Below, one piece after another: positions 51,101 to 57,100 of a DNA stretch of 64,000 nucleotides. The position numbers were made by a program, and so were the translations under genes. The notes below the pieces were generated by a model. It saw nothing but the letters and a program-made list of their open reading frames with translations. It was not told the DNA's origin and ran no database searches. Position 1 is the first letter of the stretch, and the number at the start of each line of letters is the position of its first letter. Source of the DNA: Apostichopus californicus (Eukaryota; Echinodermata; Holothuroidea; Aspidochirotida; Stichopodidae); assembly GCA_020650975.1 (NCBI GenBank), contig JAIPMN010002421.1, positions 15,652 through 79,651 on the forward strand, read 5' to 3'.

Positions 51101-54100
51101 TGATAGAAATTTCAAAGTACAATTTAAAGACTCATTGCACACCATTTGATGAATAATAAGATGTGAATGTTAATGACTGATATATGCAAAAAGAAAGAGC
51201 AACTTTGACCACTCAGAAAACAAAATTTAAGTACTGTATTTTCCTGTCACACTTCAAGGTACTTCTACCTACAGTAAAAGCAGTATGAATATCCTATTTC
51301 TAGTAAAAAAAAATAAAGGTTCTGAATTGTTTATCTTGTCAGGACTGTACGATTGCTTTGAAGCATTATGGTGCGAGAGAACAGTGTAGAGAGGTACTAC
51401 TGATAGCATTAAAAAATTCGCCCCAAATGGCTGCACACATCAGGCAGGGCAAGGCCAAGGTACCTTAGTTATAATATCTCTTACATTGAGACGATGTTTA
51501 GTCTACTGCTAAATCAACTGTGCAGTGAATACATATATTCAATAGAGGAGGTTCTATAACCCAATTATCCTTCCTTGTTTTAATAGTTGTTTTTTAAAGC
51601 TTCATTTAAAAACCTTTTCTTTTTTACATCTGCTTGGGATAACATTCCATCATGCAGATAAGCATTATTGGCAAACATTTCATCCCATTTACTTCCTACA
51701 GTCATGAGTTTATTACCTGCCAACTAAGTACCAAAATCTAATGTGATAAAGTTATTGATTTATTTTCCTTGAAGACTAAAACCAAGAAAATTCTTAGAAA
51801 CTTTGAGTGACTTGGATAATTAGAAAAACAGACACAGCAACTGTTATTGGTGTCAAAAGGTTGACAGAGATGGTTTCCTCAAATTCCTGCCTTTTTTGCC
51901 ATTAATGGGTTTTTGTGTGATTTGCACTTTGTAATAGAAGATAATTGATATCACAGAAGTATGATACAGAAAAGCCACATCTAGTTATGAATATCCATTT
52001 ATAAAATACCTAAATAAAATACCTATAAAATCCATTTATAAGATACCATTTATAAAATAAGTCAGTACTATTGATACCAAATATTTTACAACACACAGTA
52101 CAGCATTATAGTAATTCATTCTTCTTTTCCCTTCTCCTATACAAACCTGCTCTGATCTACGTAGCCTATATCAACTGGTAACATTTTTCCACTAGGCCAC
52201 CAACTACCATCGTATGGGGGAATCACTTCTTCCTTTCTGAATCCACCATTGCAAAGTCTACAACAAGTTATGTAGTTTGGATGTTCATTACTCCATTCCA
52301 CTTTTTAGTTAATTTTTTAGTAATAGTTTTCTAACACCATGCTTTTGTTTACATAACCCACTACAAGCACTGCATGTAGGTATCCTTTGCAATTTTCCAA
52401 ATGGAATAGACTTGTGTGATCTTTCAGTGAGGTTGCCTGCTTCCATATCAGGTCTTTTGATGTGCATTAGAGCGTAATATTAAACTTTATAATAAATAAG
52501 CTTGACTAGTGGTGTTCACAGGGGATTTTCTAGATTTGGCTCGTCAGTCAAAGTTGAACTTTCACAAAAGTATCATCCACATTACTTAAAATATGATTAC
52601 AGGAAGATCTTACCTTGATGTTATATTGTTCTAAGGCAGCCCTGAGTTCAGCTTCTTGTCCTGAAACATTTCCCTGTGGTCAAAGATAAAACAGCTTGAT
52701 TTAATTTCCAATTATACAGTAAACACTTTTTAAACACATTAAAGGGGACCACAAAAAGACAGGTAAAATACATCATCTTTATTTTTGTGAAGAACTTCTG
52801 CTAATTTCCTACATTTCAAACTGCTTTACAAAGCTTTCTAACTTGAAGAAAGTCAGGAATCATGCTCTTTTCAAACCTCAAAACCCCCCCCCAAAAAAAC
52901 TTCTGTCGGGTTACCCAGTTTGTAATGACTGGAAAATGTTAAGCAAATTTGAAAAGAACAAAGAAACTTCTGACCAGAATGACATTAAAACCTGGGACCT
53001 CAGGATTACAAGCCCTGTGTTCAGACCAATTGAATTTTCCAGCCCTTTGTGGTAGTAATCCTTTCCCCTACCACATTCTGGGATAAATATATGAATGAAA
53101 ATTGTGGTGTGATCCCTGTTTACATGGTATGGATGGTACTGTGGCTTCTGGATGGCACCCCCTAGCAAATACTATATAGGGATCCCCATGGGCAACTAAG
53201 GTCGGGGTAGCTCAGTTGGTAATTGCACAGGGTTTGTCATCACAGAGGTCTCTGGTTTGAGTGCCATTCTTAACAAATATTTCTTTGCTTTTTTTCAAAC
53301 TGAACTTATAATTGAGGTTGTCTCTCACCGATGGTTCTTGATTCTTGTTGATGTTTTCGCTGGTTGTGGTACCTTCATTGTCAGTGTTGTTATTTACTGT
53401 TGCCCTCACTTGCGTTAATTCATTCTGCAACAGATCCAGCGCTGTCTGTTTACCCAAGAGGGATTCCTCCAACTGATGAATTCTGCTCCTAGATTCAGCA
53501 AGTTCCACCCGCGCCACTTCAGCATCTAACTGACTGGTGTCAGAATCCTGGAGAGAGACAAAAATCAAAGGTTTTGGTCCAAAATGTTACACTCATTTGT
53601 TATTATAATTTACGAATTAAGAAAGAGGGGTGTCATCATCATCAACCCCCCCCCCCAAAAAAAATGTATATGTGTATATATATACCTTAAAGCCTTACTA
53701 AAATCACTTCTATAAACATGTAATGACATTTAAGAATAGGATAAGCATTAGAATATTGATTATTGAATACAGAATCAAGAAGTCTGAAGAGCAAAGTTTG
53801 TTCATCTTTTAACTGTTACAGTAAATTTCCGTAGGAGACACCGCTGGATTTACATGTTTCAACTTCTCCAAAATATTCCCATCATTTTTCTGGAAGAAAT
53901 ATACCCTTTGGTAAAACTTCACCACATTGCTGTTTTTTAAACTTTACAATATTTCTTGATATTAAAGATGGGTCACAATCTCACCTGGCATAGATCGTCT
54001 GTTCCAATTGACCGTTGATCAATCTATGACCAAAGAGAAAAAAGAAAGGTAACACTGCTAAAAGTGAAAATGGTAGAAACTATCTGATCGTACACAGTGG

Positions 54101-57100
54101 CTCAATTCATCTTAATACAGTCTACAGCACTGTACTGAACTGTATAATGTACAGTAATTTGAAATGTTCATGAAATGATGTCAAATGTGTACATACAGTA
54201 AAGCTATGTACAGCATATATACTGTAACATAGATGAGTTTTACTAACAATCACACATCACTCCAAAAAGTTTAAACAGCAAACCATTGCTTCCCTCCCAA
54301 GACATACACATACAGACTCCTACTTCACAACCTTTGACCTTCCATCAATATTTTATAAATATGTTACCACCCTAATATGTCCACTATTAATGTTTCAATG
54401 AATTACTGTACCAATCAGTCTAGTAGTAACCACCAATAAATCTGTATATATGCAGTTTAAATGCAAACTGTAGGATTATTGATTTGAGCTCAATTCTATA
54501 CTGCAGATAAATCTGGATAACAAAGCTTGAACTAAACGAGGCCATCAATCGTCCAATTATAAGGGCTTTCTGTCATAAACCTGTATTGTCTTATTCACTG
54601 TCAGTGTTGTGGTATTGACTTTTACACCTTGATGACCTCAGAAGTTCTGTGATCAATCATGATTTATTTTTTGTATAAACTCCATTTTTACTTTCACTGC
54701 AATGTGTGTAGTGTGTAATGTGAAACAGCATGGCATTAAACAATACCATACTGTAACTACAGTATTTGTTTGCTCAGCTTTCAAATTCATTTCCATCTTT
54801 ATTCCGATTTGTTCATACACCTTTTGGGTACATGGAATCATAAACTTTTTCAAGTTTACGAAAAATATCTCAGAGGAAGTACTGTACTACCTTTCATGAT
54901 GTAAACTGACTTAACTAGTACTACTGTATATTTATATAGACAGTGCAAACTTCCATGTACCATAGTTTGCAGCAATATTACTGAAAGAATGTGCCAGACT
55001 TGTAGAGTACAATGTCAGTATGGGTATGAATACAATAAAGTTCCCCTTGTTATGCGTAAAAGCTGTATGACTACGATTATAAGCGCAAGTATGACTGTCT
55101 CTTGTACTGTACTTAGTATCTGTTTTGCAGTAGGTGGCTGAAATGGTCCAGGGTTCAACATACAAAATAGGAGTACAAATCAACAAGGGCCAGGAACTAC
55201 TGTATGTGAGAAGATGAGTACAAGTCTATAGGTCTGGTACTGTACATATGAAATACTGTACACACATAATCAGAGGATGTTTCTATAATAGATATATTAT
55301 AGATGTTTAAATTCCAATTGGAAGAATGTGAAAATTTCAGACATACAGTAAATTTATGCATTTCTGTTGGCATGAATGGTACAACCCAATGAGCAAAGGC
55401 TGAACATTATATACTACTAAATGTAGATATAGTATTATGGTGGGCTTGGTGGCACTATTTGGTAGGGATTGCTTTTCACCACTATTTAGGAATTTGATTC
55501 AATTTTCACTGCCAGGCTTTAACCAAGAATAAAACTAGAATATTTTGCAGTACTTAGACCTTCTTGATTTGGGTACTGTACAGTAAATCTCTCATATCAA
55601 ATAAATACAGTATGTATAAATATTTGCTATGTATGAACTATACAGTAAATTTACAGTGCATTATTCTATAGAACATGTATATAAGATCTATGTTTGATGA
55701 CATGGCCATTTGAAGAGAGGAAGCTAGTGGTACTTCATGGTTGGTTACCATAGTAACTACAATGCAAAAGGAGCAGGTGTCTTTTAAAAGCTTGATAACT
55801 TTTCAACTGATTCATGCGCATGCACAGTAGTAGTATCTCAGTCTGTTGTAGCTATGCACAGTAAATTGATGTCGTACTGTATACAGTCCACAGGTTCGCA
55901 CATCAAGGCGTGTTGTTGAGTCATCATAACTATCAATACAGGGCAGTGAATAGCACAGTCAGGCTGCTAAACCGGACATGCACAGGAAGTTCTCAATCGT
56001 CTTGGATTTGTGTCAGCTGTACTTATAAGGAGCCGCTCAAAACAGGAAATTTAATCCTAGTACTGTAGCTACAATTGTATCCTTTGGTCTTAGTACTGAG
56101 GTCCACACACACACTATAACAGCTGCCACGTCATTGCTAAACAGTGGATACCAAACTTTACACATGGAAAAGTACTGCTACTGAGCTGCACGTGCAGGGA
56201 AAATACAAGATTTGATGTAGATAAAAAAAAACATACAGTAGTCAATATACACATACCTTGTGCTACCCACTGAATTAAATCATGTACACAAACTAAGTGG
56301 ATATACATACAAATTAAATTTATTTTGCAATGGTTTGAACAAACAACAAGAGACAATTAAGAGAACCACCTATGCCAAGGGATATTAATTTATTTCATTC
56401 ATTATAAAAATTAATCCTACATATAGTAATATTTTGCAGGTTTATAATTGGTTCCTGACCAACTCGATCTGTGTGGAAGCATTTTTGTGAAGCTGGTTTC
56501 ATATGGAGTACTCTGTGATAATTAATGACAAAGTAGCTAAGGCTTTTAATGTTCTAAAAAATCAACAAACTACGGTAATAGGAAAACAAAACAAATTAAA
56601 TTTAGTTCTCAACAAGTGTACTGTACATTATCCTATGACACAAATACTGCACTTACTCAGATGTTTTTTGCAAGCTACTACTGTATATAGAGTTTTCAGC
56701 AAAATGCTCTGCATTCCTCAACACTCCACTGAATAAACAAATGATGAATGCAAGGAAAGAACCTGACACATTCCACTCTTCAAGGAAATCCTCAAATCAA
56801 GTAGGAAATTCTGATGTGCTTTATCTCTGAAGATTCTACAGGGGCTTTTAATATTGTCATGTGTGAATACCATGTAACTGTGGTGTTTAAACCAAGTACT
56901 CGGGATTAAAAGTGGTTTTCTTGTAATAACTTTTAAGTATTCTGATCATACATGTATGTAAGCTGTGTAAGCAATCTTAAAGGCATTGAAGACTCGCCCC
57001 AAACCGTGTGCGGCCATCTGAAAAAGTTAACTTTCTGTTGCTTGCAAGTGACGTTTTGTTTGTGTCGCTACAAAATGTAGACAGTAATGAAACATGATAC

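Noticed and set aside
53200-53272. Functional tRNA gene
   Set aside because: A and B boxes are present, but acceptor arms do not pair and a related degraded copy lies nearby; better explained as a SINE head.
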